DNA from: Streptomyces sp. NRRL F-5135
GTDB taxonomy: Bacteria > Actinomycetota > Actinomycetes > Streptomycetales > Streptomycetaceae
Direction: 5' to 3'
Assembly (NCBI RefSeq): GCF_000719775.1
Contig: NZ_JOHR01000002.1
Location: 186,001 to 250,000 of the forward strand
Length of the DNA stretch: 64,000 nt
Positions within the stretch are counted from its first letter, which is position 1, and each line of letters starts with the position of its first letter. This document shows positions 19,332-27,346 of the stretch, piece by piece. The notes below the pieces were generated by a model. It searched no databases. It was not told the DNA's origin and saw nothing but the letters and a program-made list of their open reading frames with translations. Made by a program: the position numbers and the translations under genes.

Positions 19332-19691
19332 TCATTCGGGAACGGTGAACACGCTTCGCTCGGTGACGTCGGGCAGTACGCGGGCGGCGGCCCGGAAGTC
19401 GTTGTCATCGTGGATCACGACCAGCCCGTGGTGAGCGGCCGTCGCGCACACGAGCCAGTCGACCGCGGACAGGCTCTGGTGCTGTCCACGTTGGGCGAGC
19501 CGATACTGAGCTGCTTCGATCCAGGCCCATGCCCGCTTGGGGACGGGCACGTCCGGGTGGAGATCGCCGAACATCTCCGTCATCTGGTCGTACTCGTCGA
19601 GGCTGCGGGCGGACTGCCGGAACTCCGTGCGCTGGGGCGCGCAGGAGCCGCACAGGAGTCGATCGCTCCGTCGCCAATCTCGTGGCCTCAC
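19332..19691 (-). pseudogene. VapC-family PIN toxin fragment, N-terminus lost
   Basis: The 119-codon frame starts at a GTG overlapping the antitoxin stop (GTGA). From CGSCAPQRTEFRQSARSLDE onward it is a normal VapC PIN domain, with the conserved Glu in RTEF, Asp in SAVDWLVCATA and Asp in HDDNDF. What precedes it (RPRDWRRSDRLL) does not resemble the usual LIDxSALxR segment that carries the first catalytic Asp. In another frame GDGAIDSC resembles the missing junction, and an 11-nt near-duplication (CTCCTGTGCGG then CTCCTGCGCG, about 19639-19659 on this strand) could cause the frameshift. I infer a deleted, inactive toxin. Confidence 0.7.
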
Positions 19692-19909
19692 GCGTCGTTC
19701 GGTTTCTCGGCCGCGTGGCGTTCCTGGAAGCCCGCCTCGTCCCAGCGCTGGGCGTTCTCCAGGTGGCGCAGCCGCCGCTCGGCGCGCCGGCGCCTGTCGG
19801 CGTACTCCCGCAGAGCGATGTTGACCATTTCCTTTTTGGTCTTGGCTCCCGAGAGCCTCATCGCCTCCGCGAGGGCGTTGTCGTCGACGTCGATCTGCGT
19901 GGCGGACAC
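19688..19909 (-). CDS. vapB: VapB-family antitoxin
   Basis: A 73-residue protein starting at GTG 19909, preceded by TGGAGGTGG. SATQIDVDDNALAEAMRLSG then AKTKKEMVNIALREYADRRR is the standard VapB N-terminal DNA-binding segment. A charged toxin-binding tail follows (RRLRHLENAQRWDEAGF). The stop codon overlaps the toxin fragment start. The antitoxin looks intact while its toxin does not, so it may persist as a harmless remnant, a regulator, or an antitoxin for a related toxin elsewhere. Confidence 0.8.
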   Translation of the reverse strand: MSATQIDVDDNALAEAMRLSGAKTKKEMVNIALREYADRRRRAERRLRHLENAQRWDEAGFQERHAAEKPNDA

Positions 19910-20353
19910 GGGCCACCTCCATAAAGTGGGCCACATGCGGCGCGGCAGGTGTTGCGTCCGTTGTCGCGTTCAGGGCTCGGGCGAGCCGGCAGAGCGAGGA
20001 AGGCGACGTCATCTCCAGGATCGACCGTTGTGGTCTTCCCGAACAGTGCGTGCTTCTCGGCTTCCTTGATCATGATGGCGCAGAGAGTGCGCCGCGTCCG
20101 TCACTCCATCCGGTGAACGCGCCCGGACCGGGCCCGAAACGCGCTGGTGTGCTTCAGGGTGACACCGTCGGCAGTGTTGCCCGTCCCCTTCATCAGAGGT
20201 GGTGCGCATCGTCCCGGGCAGAGGTCGGCGGGGAGCACGCGCTGTTCGGCACCTGCGCGAGGCCCGGCGCGCGCATTCGCCCGGATTGCCGACGTGGGCA
20301 CCTGGCGGCGGGGGACACTGGCGGAAGCCGACCTCAGGAGGTGAAAGGAAGAA
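19910..20353. other. Gap with no supported gene between vapB and the Uma2 gene
   Basis: No frame here looks like a complete gene. A minus-strand stretch translating MIKEAEKHALFGKTTTVD then PGDDVAFLALPA (about 19980-20073) has ordinary protein composition and may be a relic of a lost gene, but it has no clear start, RBS or family. Confidence 0.4.
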
Positions 20354-20917
20354 GTGAGTGTCGCCGCCAACGATCACTCGGGGCCTTGGACGGTCGATGA
20401 CGTCCTGGCCCTGCCCGAGGACAAGCAGAACCGGATCGAACTGGTGGGGGGCGCGCTACTCATGAGCCCGAGCCCCGGTGTGCCGCATCAGAGGGCCAGC
20501 CACCGTCTCGCCGCCCTTCTGGACAGTGCTGTCGAGGCGTCCGGCCTGCCTGTGGAGGTGCTGGAAGCGGTCAACGTGGTGGTGCCCGACGGTCTGCTGA
20601 TCCCCGACATCGCCGTCGTCGACGCCGACGCGGCGGCGGACGCCACCGTAACCGTCGACGCGCACGACGTTCTGGTCGTCATCGAGATCGCTTCTCCCTC
20701 CACCCGGGTCACCGACCGCAAGATGAAGCCCACCTTGTACGCGGCGGCCGGCATCCCGCACTACTGGCGCCTGGAACTCGAACCGGCGCCCCGCCTGTAC
20801 CTGGGGCGGCTGAACGTCGGTGGCTACACCGATCGCCTGGTCCAGGCCGGAGAGACGACGGCGCTCACCGACCCGTTCGCCTTCGACATCGACCCCGGCC
20901 GTCTCGTCCGACGGTAG
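20354..20917 (+). CDS. Uma2-family (DUF820) putative restriction endonuclease-like protein
   Basis: A 187-residue protein from GTG 20354 with AGGAGGTGAAAGGAAG just upstream. It has the Uma2/DUF820 pattern: W-T-V-D-D-V-LALPEDKQNRIELVGGALL, SPGVPHQRASHRLAALL, the acidic IPDIAVVDAD, VVIEIASPSTRVTDRKMK and YAAAGIPHYWRLE. The Asp and the IEIASPS region form a PD-(D/E)xK-like site in the family. These proteins are very numerous in streptomycetes, and their biological role remains unclear to me. The neighbours on both sides are accessory genes. Confidence 0.85.
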   Translation: MSVAANDHSGPWTVDDVLALPEDKQNRIELVGGALLMSPSPGVPHQRASHRLAALLDSAVEASGLPVEVLEAVNVVVPDGLLIPDIAVVDADAAADATVTVDAHDVLVVIEIASPSTRVTDRKMKPTLYAAAGIPHYWRLELEPAPRLYLGRLNVGGYTDRLVQAGETTALTDPFAFDIDPGRLVRR

Positions 20918-20926
20918 GGGCGGGGT

Positions 20927-21391
20927 TCACGGGCCGTCTCCGGGGACGGTCAGTTCCGCCCGGACGGTCTTGCACGGCGCCGGCCCGGTCACGACGCCCC
21001 ACCGGTCGGCGAGTGCGGTCACGACCAGGAGCCCCCGCCCCGACTCGCTCTCCCCGGGCGGTGTGCGATGGGCGGGAGGAAAGTGGGGCAGCCGTGCTTC
21101 CCGGGTGTCCGTCACCTCGATCCGGAGCAGACCCGGCGCCGGTCGCCGGACGGTGAGCCGGAAGTCCCGCCCCGGCGTACGGCCATGTGTGACGGCGTTC
21201 GCCGCCAGCTCGGCCACAACCTGGGCGGCGCTCTCGTACGGCAGCCCCCAGGACCGCAGTTGCTCCACGGTCAGCAGCCGGGCGAGGCGGGCGCCCCGGA
21301 GGGTGGACGACAGCAGGACGCGGAACTCCTCGGTGGGAGGCGCGGATTGCGTCAGGGGGAGGTGGCCGGTGTCGGTGATTTCGTGGTTCAC
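20927..21391 (-). CDS. AbaA-like / RsbW-like ATP-binding protein
   Basis: A 154-residue HATPase_c_2 protein. It has the N-box AAQVVAELAANAVTHG and G-box-like ESGRGLLVVTALADRWGVV, typical of small streptomycete regulatory ATPases related to anti-sigma factor kinases. It starts at GTG 21391. It is divergent from an XRE-regulator fragment and a DUF397 gene, the trio arrangement known from the abaA/whiJ type loci. The equivalent gene in the second locus is at 52758-53258. Any kinase target is unknown. Confidence 0.85.
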   Translation of the reverse strand: MNHEITDTGHLPLTQSAPPTEEFRVLLSSTLRGARLARLLTVEQLRSWGLPYESAAQVVAELAANAVTHGRTPGRDFRLTVRRPAPGLLRIEVTDTREARLPHFPPAHRTPPGESESGRGLLVVTALADRWGVVTGPAPCKTVRAELTVPGDGP

Positions 21392-21470
21392 ATCACACAG
21401 GGTGGCGGGATGTGCCTACGCTGAACAGTGATGACGCTCTTACGGTACGTGATTGTCCCAGCTCGGGCGG

Positions 21471-21735
21471 GAGAAAGGCCGGTTGCGAAACGTCGAGATC
21501 CAGGTGATGCCCACCCGGCCTTGAGGATCACGCCGGCATGAGTGGTCAGGTGCAGGTGTTGAAGCTCAACGACGGCTCGGCGGTCGGGTATTCGGAAGCG
21601 CAGCTCACCAGTCGCATCGTCGCCGACCCGAAAGAGACGCAGGTCCTGGACCTGCGCTATGGGATCATCCGTTCCCAGGCTCTCAGCCCACGGGAGTCGC
21701 TGGCCTTCATCGAGAAAGTGCTGGGGGAGACATGA
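21471..21735 (+). pseudogene. WhiJ-like XRE/Scr1 regulator fragment with frameshift
   Basis: In one frame 21471-21524 reads REKGRLRNVEIQVMPTRP and stops. The adjacent frame continues EDHAGMSGQVQVLKL then DGSAVGYSEAQLTSRIVAD and RYGIIRSQALSPRESLAFIE. Together these are the contiguous C-terminal half of the Scr1 (DUF5753) domain, broken by a one-base shift near 21519. The helix-turn-helix and the first half of Scr1 are absent; only about 80 nt separate the fragment from the divergent ATPase start. The 65-codon open part starts at ATG 21538. I infer a deletion plus frameshift. Its end overlaps the DUF397 start (ATGA). Confidence 0.8.
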
Positions 21736-21938
21736 CGCCGGAGTCAGCCGCCGGGAACGCGGGAGAACTGAAGTGGTTCAAGAGCAGCTACAGCGGCAGT
21801 GACAACAACGATTGCGTCGAGGTCGCCGCCGTACCCGGCACCGTCCTCGTGCGCGACTCCAAGGACACCCGGCGCTCCCACCTCGGCTTCGGGCCCGTCG
21901 CCTGGGCCGGCTTCGTCTCGTACGCGACCGGTCACTGA
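21732..21938 (+). CDS. DUF397 small protein
   Basis: A 68-residue DUF397 protein. It has the signature LKWFKSSYSGSDNNDCVEVA, then VLVRDSKDTRRSHLGF and WAGFVSYAT. DUF397 proteins accompany WhiJ-like XRE regulators in streptomycetes, and some modulate them. Here the partner regulator is only a fragment, so this copy is probably orphaned, though it could act with a paralogue. The start overlaps the preceding frame in an ATGA. Confidence 0.88.
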   Translation: MTPESAAGNAGELKWFKSSYSGSDNNDCVEVAAVPGTVLVRDSKDTRRSHLGFGPVAWAGFVSYATGH

Positions 21939-22016
21939 CTTCGGCGCCTCGTTCGGGGAACGGGTGGGCCGGGGCGGAGGGAGCTCCCGGCTCACTCCGA
22001 GCGGCGGGCTACATCA

Positions 22017-22328
22017 TCAGACCCAGTTCCACGTGACGTTGATACGGCCGGCGTTGAGGTCGCCGATCGCGTTGAACGCGGTGGGGCTGAGGTCCACATC
22101 GTTCGCGGCACAGCCCCAGCACTTGTCCACGACGGTCACGGTGACCGAGCCGCGGGGGCCGTTGACCCGCAACTGCTTCCCGCACACCGGGGAGTTGTTC
22201 GGGTTGGGCCGGCTGCCGTACACGGCCTGCGAGACGGCCACGACCAGCTGACTGTCATTGCTGACCCAACCACAGGCGCCGAGCCCGGTGTTGTACAGGT
22301 GGCCTGCCCGCTCACCTACCGCACCCAA
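22017..22328 (-). CDS. Double-psi beta-barrel protein, signal peptide missing
   Basis: A 103-residue frame from TTG 22328. HLYNTGLGACGWVSNDSQLV, PNPNNSPVCGKQLRV, VTVTVVDKCWGCAANDVDLS and GRINVTWNWV form a barwin/RlpA/expansin-like double-psi barrel, related to streptomycete secreted cysteine/serine endopeptidase inhibitor-type proteins. Such proteins are normally exported, but there is a TGA directly before the TTG and no hydrophobic leader in any nearby frame. Probably a 5'-truncated gene; intact expression seems unlikely. Confidence 0.65.
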   Translation of the reverse strand: MGAVGERAGHLYNTGLGACGWVSNDSQLVVAVSQAVYGSRPNPNNSPVCGKQLRVNGPRGSVTVTVVDKCWGCAANDVDLSPTAFNAIGDLNAGRINVTWNWV

Positions 22329-22465
22329 TCAGGCCCACTCGGCACCCGCACGCCGACCCTGGTGTGACGGGATGCGCCGGGATATGCCGGGAAGCGGCGT
22401 GGACACCGACGTATGTCGCGAAAAAACGATCGCCCTGGACGGGCCGGGTTCGGCAGGCTGAGGCC

Positions 22466-23209
22466 ATGGTCGACCGACTCTTCTCCGATGCCCGGCTCGC
22501 CGCCCTGTACGACCTCTACGCTCCCTGGGACGACCGCGACGACTTCGCGTTCTACCTGCCCCTGGTCATGTCCGCGCGGTCGGTGCTGGACGTGGGGTGC
22601 GGGACGGGCGTGCTGCTGCGCAGGGCCCGCGAGGACGGTCACACCGGCCGGCTGTGCGGGCTGGACCCGGCCGAGGGAATGCTGACGGTGGCGCGGGAGC
22701 GCCCCGACATCGAATGGCTTCTCGGCGACCTGGCCACGGCACCGGCCTGGGACCGCGAGTTCGACCTGGTGGTGATGACGGGCCACGCGTTCCAGGTGCT
22801 CCTCGGCGACGACGAACTGCGCGTCGCGCTGTCGGCGATCGCGGCGGCGCTGAGCGACCAGGGTGCCTTCGTCTTCGAGACGCGCAACCCGCTCGCGCGG
22901 GAGTGGGAGGACTGGCACGTGCGCTACTCGGGCCGGGTGGTGGACGCGGACGGCACGGTGGTGGACGGCACGTGCGAGGTCGCCCGGCCGGTGGAGGGCG
23001 AATTCGTCTCGTTCACGCACACGTACACCGGTCCGGCCTGGGACGGGCCGCTGCGCAGCCACAGCACGCTGCGGTTCCTCGGCCCGGAGGCGCTGTCGGC
23101 GTTCCTGGCCGAGGCGGGCCTGGTGGTGGCGGAGCAGTACGGGGACTGGAACCGAGGCCCGCTGACCGCCGACAGCCCGGAGATCATCACGGTCGCCCGC
23201 CGCGCCTGA
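22466..23209 (+). CDS. Class I SAM-dependent methyltransferase
   Basis: A 247-residue protein from ATG 22466; GGCTGAGG lies a few bases upstream. A Rossmann methyltransferase core is visible: motif I SVLDVGCGTGVLLRRA (about residues 41-56), motif II GLDPAEGML, DIEWLLGDLAT and FDLVVMTGHAFQVLL. The C-terminal half has FVFETRNPLAREWEDWH and the beta-strand pattern of small-molecule methyltransferases. The substrate cannot be inferred. It is flanked by the barrel remnant on the minus strand and a small membrane protein on the plus strand. Confidence 0.85.
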   Translation: MVDRLFSDARLAALYDLYAPWDDRDDFAFYLPLVMSARSVLDVGCGTGVLLRRAREDGHTGRLCGLDPAEGMLTVARERPDIEWLLGDLATAPAWDREFDLVVMTGHAFQVLLGDDELRVALSAIAAALSDQGAFVFETRNPLAREWEDWHVRYSGRVVDADGTVVDGTCEVARPVEGEFVSFTHTYTGPAWDGPLRSHSTLRFLGPEALSAFLAEAGLVVAEQYGDWNRGPLTADSPEIITVARRA

Positions 23210-23318
23210 GCATGTCCGGTGACCGGGTGCGCGGTACGGCGTCACGGCGGTAGGACGGTGCAGCTTGGCGGCTCCCCGGCAGCCTCGTCCGATGGTTCCG
23301 TCATGGCACACTCCACGC

Positions 23319-23624
23319 GTGCCCACCTGGATAACCCCGCGCCGGTTAGGCGCCACCGCCGTCCTGTACGCCGTCTTCCTCGGCGGCTGGTACCTCGGCC
23401 AGCCCCTCCCCGGCGTCGGCTGCCACGCCCCCGAACCGACGACCGCGCTCGAAGGCCCGGACCGGATCAGGGAGCCCGGCGACACCTTCAGCGACCTCTC
23501 CGGGGCGGCCCGGACGGCACAGCAGGTCGTCACCGCCGAGGTCGTCGACACCGACGCGATCGTGCCGTGCGATGGGACGTCCCACGCCCGTCTGGTGGCC
23601 TGGGCGACGGGCGACTGGCGCTGA
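23319..23624 (+). CDS. Small hypothetical membrane-anchored protein
   Basis: A 101-residue protein, family not recognised. The start is uncertain: GTG 23319 gives PTWITPRRLGATAVLY, and an in-frame ATG at 23292 would add nine residues. One N-terminal hydrophobic segment (GATAVLYAVFLGGWYLG) is followed by an exported-looking domain with two Cys (GVGCHAPE and VPCDGTSH) that could form a disulfide. No clear RBS is seen for either start. Confidence 0.55.
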   Translation: MPTWITPRRLGATAVLYAVFLGGWYLGQPLPGVGCHAPEPTTALEGPDRIREPGDTFSDLSGAARTAQQVVTAEVVDTDAIVPCDGTSHARLVAWATGDWR

Positions 23625-23709
23625 GGCCCGGACCACCGGCCCGGACCACCGGCCCCGGTCCCACGCCCCGTACCGCTCGGGTCCGTCCCGCCGAGGATCA
23701 AGACGTGGC

Positions 23710-23904
23710 CTACTCGATGATCCGCACTGCGCCGGACGGGCAGAGGGTGGCGGCCTCGCGCGCCGTGGCACGGGCCTCCTCGTCTCCCGGCTCGGCGACC
23801 AGGAGGGTCACCACTCCGGCCTCGTCCTGGTCGAACACCCGCGGCGCCGTGAGCGCGCACATTCCGGCGCCCACGCAGACGTCCTGATTCACCGTCACCC
23901 GCAC
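23710..23904 (-). CDS. Single-cluster ferredoxin partner of the P450
   Basis: A 64-residue ferredoxin from GTG 23904. The pattern RVTVNQDVCVGAGMCALTAP with a later CPSGAVRI is the 3Fe-4S type found beside actinobacterial CYP105-like P450s. It would pass electrons to the P450 encoded 50 nt upstream in the same orientation. A ferredoxin reductase is not in the window, so a shared cellular reductase is presumed. Confidence 0.9.
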   Translation of the reverse strand: MRVTVNQDVCVGAGMCALTAPRVFDQDEAGVVTLLVAEPGDEEARATAREAATLCPSGAVRIIE

Positions 23905-23954
23905 GACCGCTGCTCCGTCCGCCGTTGTTCCTTCCGTCCCGTCGGCTCGCCCGG

Positions 23955-25172
23955 TCACCAGGTCACCGGAAGCTCGTCGACACCCTGGATCGTCGTTCCC
24001 GGCCGCAGCGTGAGCTGATCGACCGGGACCGCCAGCCGCAGGGTCGGCAGCCGGTCGAACAGTGCCGTGAACATGATCTCCAGCTCCAGGCGGGCCAGGT
24101 TCTGGCCGAGGCACTGGTGCACCCCGTAACCGAACGAGAGATGGTGCCGCGCGTCGCGCCGCACGTCGAAGGCGTCCGGGTGCTCGAAGGCCGCGCCGTC
24201 GCGGTTGGCGATCGAGCCGGTGATGAACACCCCCTCTCCCGCGCGGACGGTCTGCCCGTCGACCTCGATGTCCGCCGTGGCGACGCGCGCGCCGGCCACG
24301 TCGGCGATCGCCAGGTAGCGCAGCAGCTCCTCCACCGCGCCGGGGACGAGCGAGGGGTCGGACCGCAGGGCGGCGAGCTGGTCGGGGTGGTCCAGTAACG
24401 TGATGACGCCGAGCGAGGCCATCGACGCGGTCGTCTCGTGCCCGGCGACCAGCATGAGCATCGCGGTCGACACCAGGTCCTCGCGGTCGATCGTCCCCTT
24501 CGCCAGCTGCTCGGTGACCATGGTGCCCAGCAGCCCGGGCCGGGGCTCGCGCTCCAGCTCGCGGACGAGACCGTCCAGGTAGGTCTCCAGGTCGTCCCGC
24601 GCGGCCTGCGCCTCGGCCCCCGTCGTCGACCGGAGCAGCCTGCCACTGGCTTCCTGGAAGAACTCGTGGTCGTCGTAGGGCACCCCGAGGAGCCGGCAGA
24701 TCACCAGGGACGGCACGGGCAGCGAGAACCGGCTGACGAGGTCGGCGGGCGGTCCGGCGGCGATCATCTCGTCCAGGAAGCCGTGCACGATCCGCTCGAT
24801 CTCGGGCCGCATGGCCTTGATGCGGCGCACCGTGAACGCGCTGATGGTCATGCGCCGCCGGTGCCCGTGCTCGGGCGGGTCCAGGCTGATGAAGCCCGGC
24901 CGTTTCTTCGTGATGCCCTTCGCCCGCGCCGAGGTGAGTGGGAAGTCGTCCCGGGTCCGGTCGGACGACAGCCGGGGGTCGGCCAGCAGCCTCCGTGCCG
25001 TCTCGTGGTTGGTCGCCACCCAGGCCCGGCGGCCGTCGTAGAGGGTGATCCGCCGCAGCGCGTCCCCGGTCCGCCGCAGGCGCTCGTAGGACTCGGGCAG
25101 CTGGTACGGACAGGTGCGGTCGCCGGGGTAAGCGGGAGCGTCCGGCGCGGGTGTCGCCACCGATTCGGTCAT
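23955..25172 (-). CDS. Cytochrome P450, CYP105-like
   Basis: A 405-residue soluble bacterial P450. The substrate-side PGFISLDPPEHGHRRRMTIS (helix C region) matches the CYP105 and related families. The I-helix oxygen-activation motif is AGHETTAS, the K-helix ExxR is EELLRY, and the heme-binding loop is FGYGVHQCLGQNLAR with the axial Cys. No membrane anchor is present. It is adjacent to its own ferredoxin and divergent from a TetR regulator across a 25-bp palindrome, suggesting inducible oxidation of a small molecule, perhaps xenobiotic. The substrate is unknown. Confidence 0.93.
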   Translation of the reverse strand: MTESVATPAPDAPAYPGDRTCPYQLPESYERLRRTGDALRRITLYDGRRAWVATNHETARRLLADPRLSSDRTRDDFPLTSARAKGITKKRPGFISLDPPEHGHRRRMTISAFTVRRIKAMRPEIERIVHGFLDEMIAAGPPADLVSRFSLPVPSLVICRLLGVPYDDHEFFQEASGRLLRSTTGAEAQAARDDLETYLDGLVRELEREPRPGLLGTMVTEQLAKGTIDREDLVSTAMLMLVAGHETTASMASLGVITLLDHPDQLAALRSDPSLVPGAVEELLRYLAIADVAGARVATADIEVDGQTVRAGEGVFITGSIANRDGAAFEHPDAFDVRRDARHHLSFGYGVHQCLGQNLARLELEIMFTALFDRLPTLRLAVPVDQLTLRPGTTIQGVDELPVTW

Positions 25173-25194
25173 GGGAGCCTCGCATTCGTCGAGG

Positions 25195-25219
25195 GTTAAA
25201 GAACGACCAGTTCTCTAAC
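25195..25219. promoter_or_regulatory. Near-perfect palindrome, probable TetR operator
   Basis: The arms GTTAAAGAAC (25195-25204) and GTTCTCTAAC (25210-25219) are inverted repeats with one mismatch around the 5-nt centre GACCA. It lies 22 nt above the P450 start and 61 nt above the TetR start, ideal for controlling both divergent genes. Function is inferred. Confidence 0.7.
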
Positions 25220-25280
25220 TTGAGGCTAGGCTGGCGCCCCCGACGAACACAACGGGCACTTGGAGATTGGCCGAGAGAGC

Positions 25281-25940
25281 ATGCCTCCACCCGACGCCGA
25301 CCAGCCGGTCCGCACGACCGGCGACACGACCGCCGATCACCGAAGAGGCCCGCGCCGCCGCGGCCAGGAGCTGGAGGAGGCCATCCTGGCGGCGACGATC
25401 GAGGAACTCGCGGAGGTCGGCTACGCCCGTCTCACCATGGAACGGGTGGCCGCCCGGGCCCGGACCGGCAAGGCCACGCTCTACCGGCGGTGGCCCGGGC
25501 TCGCCGAGCTCGTCGTCGACGCCTGCGCGATCCGCGACGCGTCCGACGCCGACCTGCCGGACACCGGTGCCCTGCGCACCGATGTCCTCGCCGCGCTGCG
25601 CCTGATCTCCGGCCAGCTGGCCGGCCTGCGCGGCGACGTACTGCGCGGCCTGCTGCCGGAGTTCGTGGGCGACCCCGATTTCGCCCGCGCGATCCGCGAG
25701 AAGGTGCGCACCGCCGGCCCCGGTGCCATCAAGCAGGCGCTGCGACGCGGCGTCGACCGGGGTGAGATCGAAGCGTGGCTGCCGGACTCGCGACGCGCCA
25801 CCGTCGCGGTCGACCTGCTGCGCAACCACTTCCTGCTGCACGGGGCCCCCATCGCGGACGACGTCATCACCGAAATCGTCGACGACGTCTACCTGCCGCT
25901 GCTCCTGGCCCCGCCGAGCGGCCCCGACACCGAGCGGTAG
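25281..25940 (+). CDS. TetR/AcrR-family transcriptional regulator
   Basis: A 219-residue protein from ATG 25281 preceded by GAGAG. The N-terminal DNA-binding domain is seen in ELEEAILAATIEELAEVGYA, LTMERVAARARTGKATLYRR and WPGLAELV. The C-terminal part looks like a TetR_C ligand/dimer domain (LLPEFVGDPDFARAIREKV). Divergent from the P450-ferredoxin genes with a shared palindrome, it is most likely their local, ligand-responsive repressor. A TTG at 25260 is a less likely start. Confidence 0.9.
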   Translation: MPPPDADQPVRTTGDTTADHRRGPRRRGQELEEAILAATIEELAEVGYARLTMERVAARARTGKATLYRRWPGLAELVVDACAIRDASDADLPDTGALRTDVLAALRLISGQLAGLRGDVLRGLLPEFVGDPDFARAIREKVRTAGPGAIKQALRRGVDRGEIEAWLPDSRRATVAVDLLRNHFLLHGAPIADDVITEIVDDVYLPLLLAPPSGPDTER

Positions 25941-26113
25941 GGCGGCCTGTCGTTCGGACGGGGCACGCGCCGGCGAAGGGGCAGCTCGGCGGTGTCGGCC
26001 GTCGCGAACCACGGTCGTGGCGAACCGCGATCGTCACGAACGGCGGCCGTCGCAGACCGCGGCCGACGCGCACGGCGGACCGGAGCGGGAACGCGGAGGG
26101 GGATCCGGCCGGC

Positions 26114-27346
26114 TCAGGCCAGCTTGCCCCAACTGCCGGGCCGGAAGTCGACGGCCGCCACCCTCGGCCCCAGCACCGGGTCCGCGCGGAGCCGCGCGTA
26201 CTCGTCCTTGCGGCGCGGCGGGACGACCAGATATCCGCCCGGGCCCGGGTCCTCCAGCGGGATGCCCAGCTCCAGACAGGTCTCGGCGAGCCGCGCGTCG
26301 AGGCGGTTTCCGGAGCCGTCGGAGTCGGCGTAGTGCGCGCGCACCGGCACGCCCTCCGCCCTCAGCCGCTCGGCGAGGCGTTTGAGCAGCAGGTAGAGCT
26401 GGGGCGGCATGATCCTGGTCTTCAGGCGGCCGTCCTTGGTCATGTAATACGTGAAGTACTTGACGAACCCGGTCAGCCACCCCGCGCAGCCGTTCTTCGG
26501 AGTCACCCTGCCGTCGGCCATCGCGTCGAAGGCGCCGCTGTTCTTGAGGATCGTCAGCATCGGCTTGCCGCCGACACCGCTGTTGCCGCCCGGATAGACG
26601 CCGAGCAGCCGCCGCTGTGTCTCCTCGTCCGGCCGCGCCCGCGCGAACACCTCGGCGGCGTCCGTGAGCAGGGGCGCCGTGGCACGCCACGTGGCTTGAC
26701 CGGTCAGGGCGATGCCGAGCAGCCGGGCGTCCTCCTCCAGGCCGAAACCGGCCGCCCCGGCGCAGTCCCGGATCAGCCCGGCCAGGTTCTCCGGTGGCTC
26801 CAGGTAGTTGTGGGCGGCGGTGGCGGTGAGGAAGCGGACCGTCTCCGCGTGCGCCCGGGCCGGCTCGAACGCCTCCTGGAGCCACCGCAGATGCGTGGCC
26901 TGCTCGTCGCCCCACATTCCCGCCCGGCCGGTGAGGAACAGGGCGTTGGCGACCAGGTAGTCGGCGTCCACCGGCAGGTGGTGCTCGCGCTCGGCGGCAC
27001 GGGCGCGGCGGTAGGCGCCGGTCGCGTGCCAGTTCTCGTACCGGTGGCTGATGGCGTCCCAGAAGTAGGGGAGATGAGACGGGGGCAGGTCCCGCACGCG
27101 GGCGTCGAGGTCGGCGAAGTACTTCACCTGGCTCCGGTCCGGAACCTTGCGCTTCGGGGCCCACTCGTCGCGTACGTACGCCATGAGCTCCTCGGCCGCG
27201 CTCTCGGCAGCGGCCTGCTCTCCGGGCGGGTACGGGCGGCTGCCGCGCAGCCACGCCAGGTAGAGGTCGGGCTGTCCGGGCGTGAGCGAGAGCTGTGGTG
27301 CGGAGGAGGGCTGGGGTGTCGAGGAGGTCTGTGATGCGGTGGACAT
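26114..27346 (-). CDS. Unrecognised 410-residue protein
   Basis: The frame from ATG 27346 encodes 410 residues; upstream in-frame extension is compositionally noise-like, so this start is preferred. I do not recognise the family. A low-complexity Ser/Thr/Pro/Gln head of about 25 residues precedes a mostly alpha-helical, Ala/Leu/Arg-rich body with several Trp. Distinct segments are LYLAWLRGSRPYPPGE, YFWDAISHRYENWHATGAY, GVYPGGNSGVGGKPML and WLTGFVKYFTYYMTKDGRLK. The C-terminus is VDFRPGSWGKLA. No signal peptide or clear membrane span is seen. It is monocistronic and transcribed away from rpsJ. Confidence 0.7.
   Translation of the reverse strand: MSTASQTSSTPQPSSAPQLSLTPGQPDLYLAWLRGSRPYPPGEQAAAESAAEELMAYVRDEWAPKRKVPDRSQVKYFADLDARVRDLPPSHLPYFWDAISHRYENWHATGAYRRARAAEREHHLPVDADYLVANALFLTGRAGMWGDEQATHLRWLQEAFEPARAHAETVRFLTATAAHNYLEPPENLAGLIRDCAGAAGFGLEEDARLLGIALTGQATWRATAPLLTDAAEVFARARPDEETQRRLLGVYPGGNSGVGGKPMLTILKNSGAFDAMADGRVTPKNGCAGWLTGFVKYFTYYMTKDGRLKTRIMPPQLYLLLKRLAERLRAEGVPVRAHYADSDGSGNRLDARLAETCLELGIPLEDPGPGGYLVVPPRRKDEYARLRADPVLGPRVAAVDFRPGSWGKLA

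Noticed and set aside
22329..22400. Possible tRNA or tRNA fragment on the minus strand before the methyltransferase
   Set aside because: The GGGTCGGCGTGCGGGTGCC stretch does not fold into acceptor, anticodon and T arms.
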